Source: Adiantum capillus-veneris
Taxonomy: Eukaryota > Streptophyta > Polypodiopsida > Polypodiales > Pteridaceae
NCBI GenBank assembly: GCA_014529385.2
Contig: CM043953.1
Span: 87,444,342-87,508,341, forward strand
Direction of reading: 5' to 3'
Length of the DNA stretch: 64,000 nt
The position numbers and the translations under genes were made by a program. The stretch's first letter is position 1; each line of letters opens with the position of its first letter. Under the pieces are notes generated by a model. The model did not search any database, was not told where the DNA came from, and worked only from the letters and a program-made list of their open reading frames with translations. This document shows positions 1 through 12,070 of this stretch, one piece after another.

Positions 1-420
1 GAGGTGGTGTGAAAGAAGAAAGTTGAACCTCTTGCCATCTCTGATGCTTCACTGTTATATTTTGATGGCTCTTATCAAAGAAGCCATGATGGTACTTCGA
101 GAGGCATTGTCATTTATGATGCACAGGGAAAACTTGTAAGGAAGAAAGGGCTGAAACTCGATGCAAAAAGTAACAATGAAGCAGCGTACATGGCTCTTGA
201 AGGTGGTTTGCACATTTGCTTACAGTTGGGAATTAGACGCTTGCAGATCAAAGGAGATGCCTTGTTGGTTGTGAAGCAAGTATTGGGAGTATGGAAGAAT
301 AGGAATTCTGAACTAAAGAATTTATGTTTCAAGCTGAAATTGTTGCTCAAAAAGTTTGAAGCATGGAGTTTGCAGCAAGGTCCCAGAAAGAAGAAGCTCA
401 TGATGTTGCCCAAGAAATGA
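1..420 (+). pseudogene. gypsy RNase H-like domain (partial)
   Basis: Frame 1 reads LYFDGSY near residues 20-26, then a SNNEAAYMALEGG block, then GIRRLQIKGDALLVV. These match the RNase H fold found in plant gypsy elements, with the first catalytic Asp in the FDGS motif, the Glu in NNEAAY and a later Asp in KGDALLV. A TGA at 10-12 and a frame change near 390 (the downstream part reads EEAHDVAQEMI in another frame) break it. It is followed directly by the integrase zinc-binding region of the same element. Confidence 0.8.
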
Positions 421-424
421 TCAC

Positions 425-811
425 TTGTGTGTTTGTGTTGAAGGCAAATTCCCCTTTATATCATGGGAGGGAAGTGTTAGCAAAGGAGATCGATTTTCAG
501 GTGTCCTACTTGAAGGTTTACCATCCTCCAAAAAGTATGTGTTCATAAGAAAAGCAAAGAAATACAAAATGCTTGATGATGTACTTTACATGAAAGCAAG
601 TGACTTGGTTTTGCGTCGTGTGCCCTGGAAAGAGGAAATCTACAAGATCTTGGAAGAAAATCATGAGGGATCTTGTGGAGGCCATTTTGCCATGAAGATC
701 ATGTTGCATAAAAATCTGCAAGAGGCTATGTATGGCCAAGCATTCATCGGGATGTTAACCGTTCGTGCAAGTCATGTTTGCCTTGCCAAAAGATGGGAAA
801 GAGAAATTTGA
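425..811 (+). pseudogene. gypsy integrase zinc-binding (H2C2) region
   Basis: The frame from 425 gives DDVLYMKASDLVLRRVPW, then NHEGSCGGHFAMK, the His-His half of an H2C2 finger. The Cys-Cys half (CKSCLPCQK) is read near 770-795 in a different frame, so a frameshift lies between the two halves. This is the N-terminal domain of the integrase that follows. It is not expected to be functional. Confidence 0.75.
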
Positions 812-1785
812 AGCCCGAATTGCGAAAGAAAATTCTAGCTTTTGATGTGTTTGAAAAATGGGATCTTGATGTTATTGGACCCTTACCTATGACTAGCAAA
901 AGAAATACTTACATTTTGAGAGCAGTGGATTACTTGTCACGATGGACTAAAGCTAAAGCTATCAAATAGATTACAAGTAAGGAAATGGGGAAGTTTGTTT
1001 ATGAGCATATATGCTGCAAATTTGGTGTGCCCTTAGAGCTACTTTCTGATAGAGGACTAGGATTTAGAGGAGAACTGTTTGATTTCTTATGCGAGAAGCT
1101 TAATATACAACATAGATACAATTCTCCTTATTATCCACAATGCAATGGTCTTAATGAGAGGTTCAATGGAGAGCTGGTGAAGATCTTAACAAAGATGACT
1201 CAGACACATGGGAAAATTTGGGATTCAGAGTTGCTTTGTGCATTATGGGCCTACAAAACTGCTATCAAAACAAGCACAAGATTTTCTCCTTACCACTTGG
1301 TTTTTGGCAAGGAAGCTTTATTGCCAATTGAAGTGGAGATTCTTGCACTCAAGTTATTGTCATTGGGAGATGAAAAACAAAGAGATATCTGGCAGAAAAG
1401 GTTGTTGGATTTACAATGTTTGCAATTGGATAGAGTTTTAGCTTTGAGCTACAATGAAGAAGTGACGAAGAAGGCTCAACTAAAGGATAATGAATGCGTA
1501 TAGGATAAGGGAATTGAAAAGGGTGACCTGGTGTTGCGATACAATAGTAAGTTGGCAATACCTTTCAAAAAAAGTTTCAAATCAAGTGGGAAGGTCCTTT
1601 TACTGTTGTGAAAAAAATTAAAAATGGCACATATCAATTGGCAGATTTGAGTGGTGCACAACATAAATATTGTGCTAATGGTTATAGATTGAAGAAATAT
1701 CTAGCATGTTTGATGAAAATTATGACAGATGAGATGCTATCAATAAAGGAAGAGAGTGTGGAAACATCTGAGAATGTGAATTAGG
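778..1785 (+). pseudogene. gypsy integrase core and C-terminus
   Basis: The core reads WDLDVIGPLPM (first Asp), LLSDRGLGFRGELF (second Asp) and NGLNERFNGEL (Glu), the D,D-35-E triad of retroviral-type integrases. A TAG at 967-969 splits the core between the YLSRWTKAKA block and the second Asp. A second stop at 1501-1503 separates the core from the tail. The tail, shifted in frame, reads KWEGPFTVVKKIKNGTYQLA, the usual gypsy C-terminal fold, and ends at a stop near 1783. Confidence 0.82.
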
Positions 1786-1790
1786 TTTCT

Positions 1791-3480
1791 AGGAATGAAT
1801 TGCAACAATTGTTCACCCTAGAAGCCTCTGCTTGTCATGAATGATCAAGCAGGCTAGGGGGGTTAGCAAGCTATGTCAATAATTTTTTGGATGAGTAAAA
1901 AGTGACTAGGTCATGCCTAAAAGCTTGCCCACTAGCCTCATGTATATATGTGTACATAGCCCTGCAAGTTTTGGAAGTGGTCCTGTAAAAATTCATGTAC
2001 AAAGGTGTGATTTTACCAAGCTTGGGTGTTGTTGTTTTGAGTTGTTCAAGTTCCAAAAACATAGTTTTTAATAAATAATTTCAACCGTGCTTTATAGCTC
2101 GTGAATCGGACTTGTACATCATGAGTTATGAGCACTCGAAGTGGGCGGTCTCAACTTAGAAAGGGATGGCAGGTGCATGCGACAAAAGCAACTGAGCCAA
2201 CTTGAGGGTCTAAAATTAGAAATGCTAAAATTTTAAATTTTTGGAGATAGCCGAGATGATGGGCTTCGAGCCGTGTGTTACAGTGCGTCATTCGGTGACC
2301 GGAGCAGCAAGTTATGCATCGGGGAAAGTTGTCCGAGAAGTCCTGCTTGGGGGAGAAGCTGAAAATTAATGGGAAAATGGGGAGTTTGGGAGCCTTGGGG
2401 AGGAGGTTGCCATGTGTCATGCGGATAATCCCACATGAGAAGGAAAAAGGGGAGAATGGGGGGTATTTAGGCCAAAGGAGGACCCCCTATTGCTTGTATC
2501 AATTGGAGAGAAGCTTGGCTTGATGGACTTCATGGGCTTGTGGGCTTCATGGGAGAGAAATGGTGCATTTTTTGAGTGCACACTTAGCTGGACAAGTGCT
2601 TGAACATCGATTTTTGTCCAAAGGACACTTGCCCCCACCCCATTCCTTGGTCAAAGGGTCACCGACGCCTCATTTTCCACCCAAAAAAGGCCAAAATTGA
2701 ACCAATAAAAGGTGCCTACAAATGAAGCCTTGTCAGCTGAGAAGAGAGAGAAGATTTGTGGGGATGAAGCCTTGTCGGCTGAGAAGAGAGAGAAGATTTG
2801 TGGGGAATAAAAGATAACAAAGCCCCCATTTTAATAGCTGTAACACCTGCACAACTTCTAGAGAGCTCATTTTTTAGCAAGAGAAAGGAGACCTCCATGT
2901 TTGAGTGGCCATAACTTCTTCATTTCTCATCTTTTTTTGCCTATGGATACTATATGGACATCTCCATGAGGCGAACTTTGTCATGATGTCATGTGTTTCT
3001 CCTGATTTTGAGTGTATTCCATGCTTGAAGGGTTTTTCATGAATCTCTACAGGTGTTTATCACAGGTGTTTTCGGTGGTGTGATGGTTCTTCCTTCCGAT
3101 GGTGTGATTCATGCAAGGCTATAGAGGCACTCGTTTTTCTTGCCATTTGCACGTTAACAACGTGTTGTGCACAAACTCATGCTAGACTCAAGACAAATGA
3201 CCACACAAAGTAGGTGATGATGATGATGACGATGGATCCCAACTGTTGGCACCAACCACACATATGTATCTAAGAGCCACCAATGGCTAGCAGATATCCA
3301 ATCCAGCTAAGCCTATCTCCAAATTGAGGTGGTGGTGATCTAGCCATGGTGTCCACTAGACCACCATCCGAATGCTTGCCATGTGTCACTTCCCAAGCGA
3401 GAGTCCGTCCAGTGTGAACTCTCTACCAATTGGGACCAATTGAAACTAACTGCCTATCCCATGCTTGTGACACTGTAGCC
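1791..3480. other. non-coding stretch after the gypsy remnant, possible 3' LTR
   Basis: No convincing coding region. A purine-rich run (GGCTAGGGGGGTTAGCAAG, near 1851-1869) sits where a gypsy polypurine tract would be, so the following 1-1.3 kb may be its 3' LTR. There is no second copy in the window to prove it. It contains AATAAAAG motifs near 2704 and 2806 and a perfectly spaced 42 bp duplication. From about 3200 to 3480 nothing recognisable is seen beyond the possible 3' trail of the next LINE. Confidence 0.35.
2722..2805. repeat. tandem duplication, 2 x 42 bp
   Basis: The unit beginning ATGAAGCCTTGTC occurs at 2722-2763 and again at 2764-2805 with one visible mismatch (CAGCTG against CGGCTG). 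It is directly followed by an AATAAAAG motif. The near identity implies a recent local duplication. Confidence 0.9.
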
Positions 3481-3548
3481 CTGCTACAACAAGCATAACC
3501 TTCGTTTTGGATTCATTCACAATCAACCCACTATGAAAGCAATATTTC

Positions 3549-4480
3549 TCAAAGGACAACCATAAGCTTTTGTGCATCATCTAAAGTGTGTGCTAGAAGC
3601 ACTACATCATCCGCATTCAACAAAAGCATGATTACCTCATTCCAAATAGGGACCTCTTCATTGCCTTCTTCTTGCATAAATTCAAGTACCATATGTTCCA
3701 ATTGATCAATGCATAGACCAAGAGAGTTGGTGACAACAAACATCCTTGTTTAACCCCAATAGTGCTTGCAAATTCTTTTGAAGTTCCTCTTCCCATGCAC
3801 AATTGACACATCACCTTCTCATAGATTCAAGAAACCGCAAGCATAAACTCACTTGGCACTTGGAGTTCTTCCATCCTTCTCCACAAATTGTTACGTGGAA
3901 TCATATCAAAGGCTTTCTTGAAGTCCACAAAGAAACAATACAATCGCTTGCCTTTCAATCAATTTTCCTTTTCCTCCATGAGAACACAAAGAGTGACAAG
4001 ATGATCAATGGTGCTTGTGCGTCGACAAAAGCCTGCTTGTCCTTTTGCATGCTTGCCATTCTCTTCAACCCAATCACTTGATTTTTTCTCCATTATTCAC
4101 CCAGACAACTTTTCCATAAGAGACCCAATCATTATAGTTTGATAGTTATTTACATTCTTTACATCCCCTCCTTTATGCAAAGGCTTGACCCAATTAGTAC
4201 TCCAATCATAAGGCGTACTATGTTGAAGTGCAAGATTGAACATATCACACATCTACTTATGTGTAAAATATCTTGTCCAGTTAATCATTTTCGGCTGAAG
4301 ATCTCCCGACTTGCAAGAGGCCAACTTTTTGAGCCCACTGCATACATCCTCAATAGTAAAAAAAAGAGGGCAAAAATGAGAGTGAACCATAAAATGGATT
4401 GTTTCATATAGTTGCTTACAATGTGTGTACATATCCGCAAGACTCAAATTACTAAAACTCTCAACCCGCTTGCCCCTCAA
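3549..4480 (-). pseudogene. LINE reverse transcriptase domain
   Basis: Minus-strand fragments in order: EDVCSGLKKLASCKSGD (start of the RT core), a KPLHKGGDVKNVNNYQTI block, QAGFCRRTSTIDHLV, FFVDFKKAFDMIPR (motif A), TIGVKQGCLLSPTL (motif B) and NADDVVLLAHT (motif C, replacing the usual YADD Tyr with Asn). The order and spacing are those of LINE RTs. Several frame changes and in-frame stops mark it as dead. Confidence 0.82.
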
Positions 4481-4714
4481 GTTTCTCCAAAATATTCCAC
4501 ATGCACGTGCCTTTTCTTGGGCTTGAAAAATTTATTGCTTTACTTCCCATCTTATTCTCTTCTTTTGAATCAAAGCCTCGTATGTATGCAAATGACTTTG
4601 ATAGTTGTCTTTATCCATAGTTGCATAACGACTTTGAACATCTTGACATTCTTTATCAAACCATCTTTTGCGTGATCTATCTTTGTTGATACCATGGACA
4701 TGCTTTATGGAAAA

Positions 4715-5369
4715 TCATTCTTCAGCACAAGAACAAATAACTTTTTTGAATGCTTCCCATTTAGTTCCCAATGGTGCGTCGTATTGAAGGTTTGTCATCC
4801 ATAACTTTTTCTCAACCATTTCAATGTACATAGGTGCCCATTTGAAATCCATACATAGTGATAACTTCTCTTCCATTTGGTTGTGATTATCATGCTTAGT
4901 TGCTTCTCCACATGCAAGGTCAATACATAAGGTCCAATGGTCTAATTCCGGGGTCCATTGGCCAGGCGTACAACTCTTTATGCGATACATGATGGCTTTA
5001 AAGAGTAGCATATAGTCAATGACACTATCCCCATCATGTTTTCTACATATAAATCCATTGGTTTCACTCCACAAAGATACACCATTGGCAATGAGCATAC
5101 TCGTGCTATTACACATGTGTAAAAGTAACTTTTCATAGTGATTGGCTCTTTCTCATCCATTGAAGTATGATCATACAAGTGAATTTTCTCCAACTCCCTT
5201 GAAATGCATGACATATCAAATTGTTGAGTATCATGTTGCAATGTTTTTGTGTGAGCATTGATATCCCCAAAGAAAATAACATCACCTTCACCTTTAAAAT
5301 AATCAATGCCCTCCTCTCAATCAAAAAATGGTCGATCTCTATCCATGTAAGCATAAAAGGGGGAATCAT
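4715..5369 (-). pseudogene. LINE AP-type endonuclease domain
   Basis: On the minus strand the pieces read a degraded GDIN block, then an FTC-like segment, then DGDSVIDYMLLFKAIMYRI and TPELDHWTLC. SVIDY and the DH pair are the C-terminal catalytic motifs of exonuclease/endonuclease/phosphatase-type LINE endonucleases, which nick the target DNA for target-primed reverse transcription. The domain is spread over three frames and is inactive. Confidence 0.75.
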
Positions 5370-5420
5370 GATGAGGAATGTAGTAGTCGGCTACAAAAAT
5401 GGGTGCTCTTTTTGGTGTTA

Positions 5421-6839
5421 ATTTTCAGTCATACATAAAGTTTATACTTGTCATATTTCACAATTGATACAAAATCTTCCAATCCTTTCTTAACTATACA
5501 TGCTACCCCTCATTGCCCTCTTTGTTGCTTGAGATTCTTTGACCACATCAATGACAATTTCTTGGGCTGATGTATGTGGTAGCAATGTGGTTCCTAATTC
5601 CTTCCTCATGCAAGCTATGGCTCAAACAAAGAATGTTGAGAATGTGGATGTAGAGGAGTTGAAGGAATGGGAGCAACATTCCAAGAACATTGTTATTCGT
5701 GGAATTTTTGAAGAGAAGTTAGAGACACCTCCTTCTCTTTCGATTGTTATGGTTTACAAAGCACATGAAGTGGGTGAGCAAGGAGCTCCTCGTTCATGAG
5801 AACAGCCAATTGTATGCACCATACCGGATGAGACCAAAAGAATGATTATCATTGATAATAGTTGGATCTATTGAGAGATACAAAATGTTTTTTATGTGAA
5901 TATTGCACTATTTAGCAATAAAATATGTGTGGCAAGGCGTACAAGGAGAGGAATAATAAAAACAAGGAGATCTCTCATGAAGAAAATGTGCCCAAGGAGG
6001 CAAGTCCCTCGAGCAAATAGGAATGCGTGACCTATGAGGCCAAGTTACAATTGAAAGTATGCTTTTAGAATTGCAATGGATACCCATGAAATGCAGAGTT
6101 GGCATTGATAAACTAACAAGCAAAGTCAATGTCGTACTTCTTGTTGAAACTGGGAAGCATGATACACAAAGGATTAACGGGCTAGAGGATTACAATGTAC
6201 ATGCATACATTTTTCTTGTCAAATACATCCCCCCTCATGGTGTCCAATTTCTCCTCTTTCAATACATAGTCATGCTCTACTTTGCTCATGCACTCCTTCA
6301 AAGCATTCAAGTCCACAAGAGAGTGTTTACATTTCTTGAATTCCTCTTCAAGTTGCATCAAACAAGTTGTTTGCATCTCAAGTGTCCTCTTGAGATTCTC
6401 ATTCTCAACCACAAAACCCCTTATCGTGCCATTCTCGATTGCAAGTGCATGTAAGTCTTCACCTTGTTTGTTTGCGATCCCTTGCAACGATACCATGATC
6501 GTGGTTTTTGATGTCGTTGATTGAATGTTTGTGTTGCTATCTCCACACAAACATGTTTGTGTTGCTATCATTTTTTACAATGATTGTGGACCTTGTTGAA
6601 GAAGAATAACCCTTGCGAGTGCCAGAAGACATTGTATGTATAATAAGAGATGAGAGTCAACTTCCTTGAACCTATTCACTTCAAAAATTCTGCTGAAAAA
6701 ACACCTTCCATAACTCTAAAAACTTATGTTTTTACATCAATGCGTAGAGAGTGTCGTGCTCTTTGATTGAGGCTATAGAGATACCACATCAACTTTGGTG
6801 GCTATGGAGCACGCAAGGTACAATTTGCCAAACTCTCTC

Positions 6840-6843
<4 letters not shown>
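5421..6843. other. unrecognised stretch between LINE and microsatellite
   Basis: No known gene recognised. A plus-strand ORF at 5539-5799 begins with an ISWADVCG-like segment, and a minus-strand ORF at 6182-6571 predicts a heptad-like coiled coil (ENENLKRTLEMQTT, LEEEFKKCKHS). The coiled coil lies just upstream of the minus-strand LINE and could be part of its ORF1, but no RNA-binding motif supports this. It could equally be relic DNA. Confidence 0.3.

Positions 6844-6929
<86 letters not shown>
6844..6929. repeat. compound microsatellite (TG)n(AG)n
   Basis: About 25 TG units run directly into about 18 GA units. Long apparent ORFs across this tract on both strands are only translations of the repeat. 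A second compound tract of the same order lies at 32145-32239. Confidence 0.98.
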
Positions 6930-6931
<2 letters not shown>

Positions 6932-7164
6932 GTGTTGGAACCATAACCCCCTAGTCCCTCCATCACCCCCACCTCTTCTTGGGAGTGGCATGTTTCAAAA
7001 GTTAGAAACGTCTTTAAAAAAAAATAAATATATGGCCTCTCCCCAATTCTAATTAAAAGGTCCTCTATTTTTACACACATAAACCACTAAGCCTATGTTG
7101 TGTCAAGGACAATCCTTTTTGTACCCCCAAACCATGCTTTCAACCATTTCTTTTGGTTTGGCAT
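6930..7164. other. short unassigned stretch
   Basis: No gene or element boundary is recognised. It lies between the compound microsatellite and the C-terminal end of the minus-strand gypsy pol. Confidence 0.3.
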
Positions 7165-8110
7165 TATATAGTTTGATTTTGGTCCCGTTGTAAACTCCTG
7201 GTAGGAGTATTCCAGATAAGTCACTTAATCTGACTGTTCCATTAGAGAAAACCCAGTCAACCTCATAGGGTCCAGACTATGCTATCTTTAGGTGAGGCTT
7301 TTTCAATCCCAACTTTGACTGATATAGCAGTACCATATCACCCTTTTTAAACTCTCTCACCTTAATCTTACCATCATGTCAATATTTCCTTCTTTGTTGA
7401 ACAACTTCATGTTCCAACATGGCCCTTTGTCTGATCTCATCTAGCTACAATAATTCATTCAACCTTTGCTTCAGATTCTAGTTAAAATTCATTCCACGTT
7501 CTACTACCAATCTGAGACTAGGAATGACAAACTCCATAAGGACTACTGTCTCTATCCATATACTAGATTAGATTGTTTCATTCTAGTGGTGACTTTATAG
7601 GCAATTTGATGGCCCACAAAGTTGTCCAGAGTTTTGTATCCCATTGGTGTGGTTCTTTTTGAACTATCTTTGTGAGAATGGGCTTGATTGTTTTATTACC
7701 GCTTTTGGCTTGGCCATTGCACCTTGGGTAATAGGGTGTTGATTTCATGTGCCTTATTGAGAAAGTTCCATTAGTATCTCCATAGTGTCATTGATAAAAT
7801 ACGTATCCTAATGTGAAACTATCTCTATGGGGAAACAATATCTGTAGATGATGTTCTCATATAGGAATACAGAAGTTGGCTTGGCATTATTTTATGGTAG
7901 TGCATTTGTCTCTACCCACTTGCTCACATAACAAGTAGCCATAATGATGTATTTGTTCTTTCTAGGAGTCACCTTTTTGAATGGACCCATGAACTCTAGT
8001 CCCCAGTTCATAAACACTCCCAGTGGATGGACTGGAGTCAAGGGTGTCATATATGCTGATGTAGGCCTCCCCATTCTCTAGCAGATATCACAAGTCTTAT
8101 AGAGAGTTTT
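7165..8110 (-). pseudogene. gypsy integrase
   Basis: The zinc-binding end reads CDICQRMG near 8070-8090, followed by VFMNWGLEFMGPF. The first catalytic Asp of the usual GxDFxGP is Glu here. YVSKWVETNALP follows. The second half is stop-rich. The C-terminal domain at about 7165-7370 reads KGDMVLLYQSKLG, then SGPYEVDWV and NGTVRLSDLSG, the usual GPF-like fold. An inactive gypsy integrase. Confidence 0.75.
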
Positions 8111-8324
8111 GACATCAGCCATCAGAGTCTACCACCATAAGCATGCTTGTAGAATCTTCTTATAAGTAATTCAATGGAGAAATATCCTCCAGCATCTCCA
8201 CTATGGGCCTCTGTTATGACTTGTATTCTTCCTCCCATAGGTACACATCTTCTAAGCACTCCATCAATGCCCAATTTGTATAGGGCTTCTCCAAAGATGG
8301 TGAACTTTAGACTTTTGATGATTA

Positions 8325-8720
8325 CTACTTCTTATTTTCTTGGGATGAACCCTCTAGAAATCTTCCATTTTGACAAAAGTCATACATTTCCTGCCATTTT
8401 GGATTAGGTTCCTCTATAGTTGAATTTTGGAATAGCTTAACATCCCCTGGTTCGTATCTAAGTCCTATCTTCAAGTATCCTTTAGTACTTTTGAAAAGGA
8501 AATCTGCACCATAGTGTGCCTTTCCTGGCTTATGAAAGATCTTGAATTCAAATTTTATTAAGAACATCATCCATATGATCAATCTTCCCTGAATGATAAC
8601 CTTGTTGATAAGAAACAGTAGTGCTTGATGATCCACATAAAGGTGAAACATTTTTTCCAGCAAGTAATGTCTGAATTTCTTAGCGATTCCAATGCTTCTC
8701 TTTCAGTGGTAGAATAGCCC
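8325..8720 (-). pseudogene. gypsy RNase H
   Basis: Reads EKMFHLYVDHQALLFLI (the TDHxAL-type motif with Thr changed to Val), then RLIIWMMFLIKFEFKIFHKPGK, then the A-HYGADFLFK block corresponding to NxVADALSR. This is the standard RNase H of gypsy pol following the RT. The final Asp-Ala-Leu motif is degraded to GADFLF. It joins the integrase region on the left through stop-rich sequence. Confidence 0.75.
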
Positions 8721-9090
8721 TATTTAGTTAGGCTAAACATTCGACTAGCAAAGTAGATTGGATAGTCTATCTTCCCATTAGGATGGGCTAGTATAGCTCC
8801 CATCGCCATCCCAAATGCATCAACATGCACATAGAAAATCATATCCTAGTTTTGTTGGCAAAGGACTAGCATCCTACTGAACGCATCTTTTAAGCATTGG
8901 AAACTTTTCTCACATTCTTCAGCCCAGATAAATTTATTTCCCTTCTTAGTCAACTCATATAGAGGCAATGCTTTAGCTACAAACATGTGAATGGACCTCG
9001 TATAATAGTTGATTTATCCCAAAAAGGAACTCAGTTCACATACTATCGTTGGCACTCTGGCTTGCTGAACACACTTAACCTTGTCACTGA

Positions 9091-9760
9091 CTATCTCAAT
9101 TTGGTTTTTGGAGGCAACATGTCCCAAAAGCTTTCCTTTCTAGACCATAAATACTGACTTGAGGGATTCAGAAAGATCCTCTTCTCTCTGCACCTCTCAA
9201 AGACCATCTCCAAAAATAGTAAATGTATTTCTTTCGTGGAGAAGATGGTAAAGTCATCAAAAAATATGGCCAAAACCTTGTGCACAAACTCACTGAATAT
9301 CTCCATCATGCATCTTTGAAAGGTTGTTGGAGCATTGCAGAGTCCAAATGGAATTATCAGATACATAAATGCTCCCCATTCAGTGATGAAGTAGTTGTGA
9401 CCCAATCTTCCAGTGCTATGTTATGTTGATTGTAGCCATTGTATCCATCCATAAAATTGTACATTTTGTGGCCTGCAATCTCATCTAATAACATATATGT
9501 AAAGGGTAGTGGGAAAGGGTCCTTGATTGTTTTAGCATTTCACTTCCTGTAGTCCACATATACCCTCAGTTTTCCATTCTTTCTAGGGGCTACTACTATA
9601 GGAAACATCCAATCACTGCTTGCTACCTCTATAATGAAAGCAGCCTTGAGGAGATTGTCTATCTCCTCCTTGGCTTTCTTGGCATACTTTGGACTCATTT
9701 TGTACCTCTATAATCTGACTGGCAATCTTTGGTGGTATCCTATGCTCGCACACTTATGGA
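9091..9760 (-). pseudogene. gypsy reverse transcriptase
   Basis: Minus strand: YNFMDGYNGYNQ-like motif A near 9440-9470, then AFMYLIIPFGLCNAPTTFQR (motif B) and AIFFDDFTIFS (motif C near 9250). PFGLCNAPTTFQR is diagnostic of Ty3/gypsy RTs. Motif C is FFDDF in place of the usual YIDDF, keeping both catalytic Asp residues. Frame changes upstream of 9405 break the domain. Confidence 0.85.
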
Positions 9761-10404
9761 TCTACTCCTTTTAAATCAGTATGTTTCCAAGAAGATACAT
9801 CTTTAAATCTTTGGAACAGTGCCTTTGCTTTCTCCTTGATCTCTGGATTTAGATGTTTATTGATTTTAATCATCTGTGGGTTTTCCTATGAGCCGAGATT
9901 CCACTCTTCAACTTCTTGATTGTCTGTTTGGGCCTTCTCCCTTTCGTTTAGCCAATCTCAGCTTCTTTCTTGGTTTGAATACCAACAATGTAGTTGTTGA
10001 AGGATTGTCTAACTCTAGTAATCCATTTTGAGTCTCTATTTTCTCAATTATTGGGTTCCCCTCATTAGAATTTGATGAGCTACTTTCCCTCGCTGGTCTA
10101 AAATTAAATTTGTATGGTGCTAGTTGTTTTGGTGGTTGACCATCTAAATCTATTGATCTTTCCCCAAAGTTTAGTTTAGTAAAATCGTCTGGGTATTGTT
10201 TCCTGTGTTGCTCAGCCTACTCCTTGTCCATTAGCACATCACTCAGATATATCTCTATCAGCAAAAAGATATTCATTGAAGAAAGATTCTTTTCAATCTT
10301 CTCTTTCCCATATTTCTTACATAGCTCTTCAGGTCTTAGAGCTTTGTTCTAGCTTCTTGTGTTATCAGTCTTTATCTAAATTCTCATGTTGGCCCCCTCA
10401 ATTT

Positions 10405-10770
10405 TTAATGTCTGATTGTATTGCGCCAGCAGTTTTGAGCCATGGTATGCCAAAAAGCATCCCATGTGCTCCTTGTACATCTAACTAAGAAGCTAGTTTT
10501 AAACTTTTCCTTGCCCACTCTTATGTGCATACTTTTTATTAAGCCAGTAGCCTGAACTACCTTATGATTAACCATTTTGAGCTTGAATGGTGATGGTTTT
10601 AACTCATTGATTCCCAATTTTTGTCTTAAATGTTCTCCCAGTATATTGACACCAGCTCCCCATCCAATATCACCCCCTGATAGAGGTTCACACTGCTTCA
10701 TGAGTTTATAGTCAACATGAATTGCTGGAATTCCATTATCTCTAATGATTGACAGGTCTACTACCCTTGC
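10405..10770 (-). pseudogene. gypsy retropepsin-like protease
   Basis: The frame reads GWGAGVNILGEHLRQKLGI, then LKPSPFKLKMVNHK and GLIKSMHIRVG, the usual plant gypsy protease pattern (DxGxGVNIL, then ATGLIK-like flap). The catalytic Asp expected before GAGVNIL is not present (GWGAG), so the enzyme would be inactive even in frame. It lies between gag and RT as expected. Confidence 0.7.
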
Positions 10771-11100
10771 TTCAACCTCTGATTTTCTCTTTTGTCCACA
10801 GAGCTGCAGTCTAAACTAGAAGATTTTTGTTCTTGACTATTTACACAATTTCACTCAACTTTCCCTTATCTGGTTTGCTAGTTGAATCTGAGATGGATCC
10901 CCTGATTGGTCCTTCATCAATTCAGTGGCTCCATCCTCGACCAAGTTTGATCTGACTTGTCGTACCTCATTTACGAGGCTCTAGACTGCAGCAATCATGG
11001 ATTCATTTGGTCTAGATGATGCCGTCTTGCTCTTCTGCCTTTGAAGACATGGGTGGTAGCTTCTTAATTGTGCAAGCCTTAGAACATTATGGCGTCAGGT

Positions 11101-12068
11101 GCTTCTAGCTTTGTAATGTCTCGACACTATGCTGCAAAGTGACCATACTTCCCACACGGGTAAGAGTTCAATATTCATTTTGCAGAATCTCCTCTACCCC
11201 TACTAGTACCTCCCCAGTACCTACCTCTGCCAATACCATTACATGTACTCGTCTCATTTTCCTTGGACCTAGTGGCCCCATCTGATTTTGCTGCCTTGGG
11301 GTAATCATTGATAGATCCTTGCCTTTCTTAAAGTGATGAATTATGATGCCACAATTGTTCCAAACATAACTATAGGCTTTGCAGTAGGTACTCACCAGAC
11401 CTATGATCTCTGAACCTGCATTTTGAGCACCAAATTTCCATCTTCTTAGCTGAAGGTCTTGTCTAGGATATTTTGGCAATCTATTTTGATATCTCCTCTA
11501 GTTTCCTAGTGCACGATCCCTTTTTCTTCCCTTTGCCTTTGTCATCTGACCCATTTTCAGATGAACTAGAAATGGTACTAGATTCTAACTCTTTAGTCGA
11601 GAACTTATCAATGAACTATCTATTCTTATGACCTTTCTCTTTCTTGGCATGCTGCTCTAGTTTCAATGCCCTTCGCACTAGATCATTGAACTTCTTGGTT
11701 GGTGCTGGTACTTCGTGTTATTATAATTTCTTTCTTCTAAAACCATTTAGAAACCATGCTCACATTCATTTTCTTGAAGGAGGATCTTGCAGTTGCCTAT
11801 CCTTGATCTTCTCCACGTAGCTCCTAGCTGACAACTTGCTTTGTTAATTTTGTAGAGCTCGCACAGGATGTCCTCATCTCCTTTGTTGTCTCAATATTCT
11901 AATCTGAGTGCCTTGATGAGCTTTTTGTATGACCTGAGTTGGCATGTTAGGTAATGGTAGTATATCTTGGCTGCCTCTTTGAGTGTCAATATTTTCCCCA
12001 TTCATCTTCATCAATATCCTTAAGCTCAGCATGTTGCTCAAATGCTTGGATGTGAACATCAAGGTCAT
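11101..12068 (-). pseudogene. gypsy gag with CCHC zinc knuckle
   Basis: Minus-strand fragments with little conserved sequence precede a zinc-knuckle remnant at about 11100-11160 reading PCGKYGHFAA, then a stop, then CRD. This matches C-x4-H-x4-C of a gag knuckle whose first Cys has been lost. Gag packages the element RNA. The region upstream carries the low-complexity residues usual for gypsy gag tails. Dead by stops. Confidence 0.55.
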
Positions 12069-12070
12069 CC

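Larger units (their letters stand above)
1..1790 (+). mobile_element. Ty3/gypsy retrotransposon remnant, 3' part of pol
   Basis: In order on the plus strand: an RNase H-like domain, an H2C2 zinc-binding region, an integrase core and the integrase C-terminal KWEGPF-type motif near 1590. This is the order at the 3' end of Ty3/gypsy pol. The left part (gag, protease, RT) lies outside the window. Several stops and frame changes show it is dead. A purine-rich stretch near 1850-1868 could be the polypurine tract before a 3' LTR, but no LTR pair is visible here. Confidence 0.85.
3480..5420 (-). mobile_element. decayed LINE (non-LTR retrotransposon), EN-RT
   Basis: Read on the minus strand from about 5400 down: endonuclease (GDINAHT-like block, SVIDY, TPELDHW), a linker, then reverse transcriptase with an FFVDFKKAFDMIPR block near 3930, GVKQGCLLSPT near 3750 and NADDVVLLAHT near 3600. 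This is the domain order of the second ORF of plant LINEs. Frameshifts and stops are frequent. The 3' end is not clear and probably lies between 3200 and 3500. Confidence 0.82.
7165..12070 (-). mobile_element. decayed Ty3/gypsy retrotransposon
   Basis: Minus-strand order from right to left: gag with a zinc knuckle, retropepsin, reverse transcriptase, RNase H, integrase and the integrase C-terminus. The order RT-RH-IN identifies Ty3/gypsy, as opposed to IN-RT in copia. Stops and frameshifts occur throughout. No flanking LTRs were recognised, so the outer limits are approximate. It is unrelated in orientation to the gypsy remnant at the window start. Confidence 0.85.

Noticed and set aside
6773-7080. 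ORFs with long Ser-Leu, Cys-Val, Arg-Glu or Thr-His runs
   Set aside because: Direct translations of (GT)n and (GA)n tracts. The same holds at 14837-15019, 15283-15522, 34223-34554 and 42360-42704.
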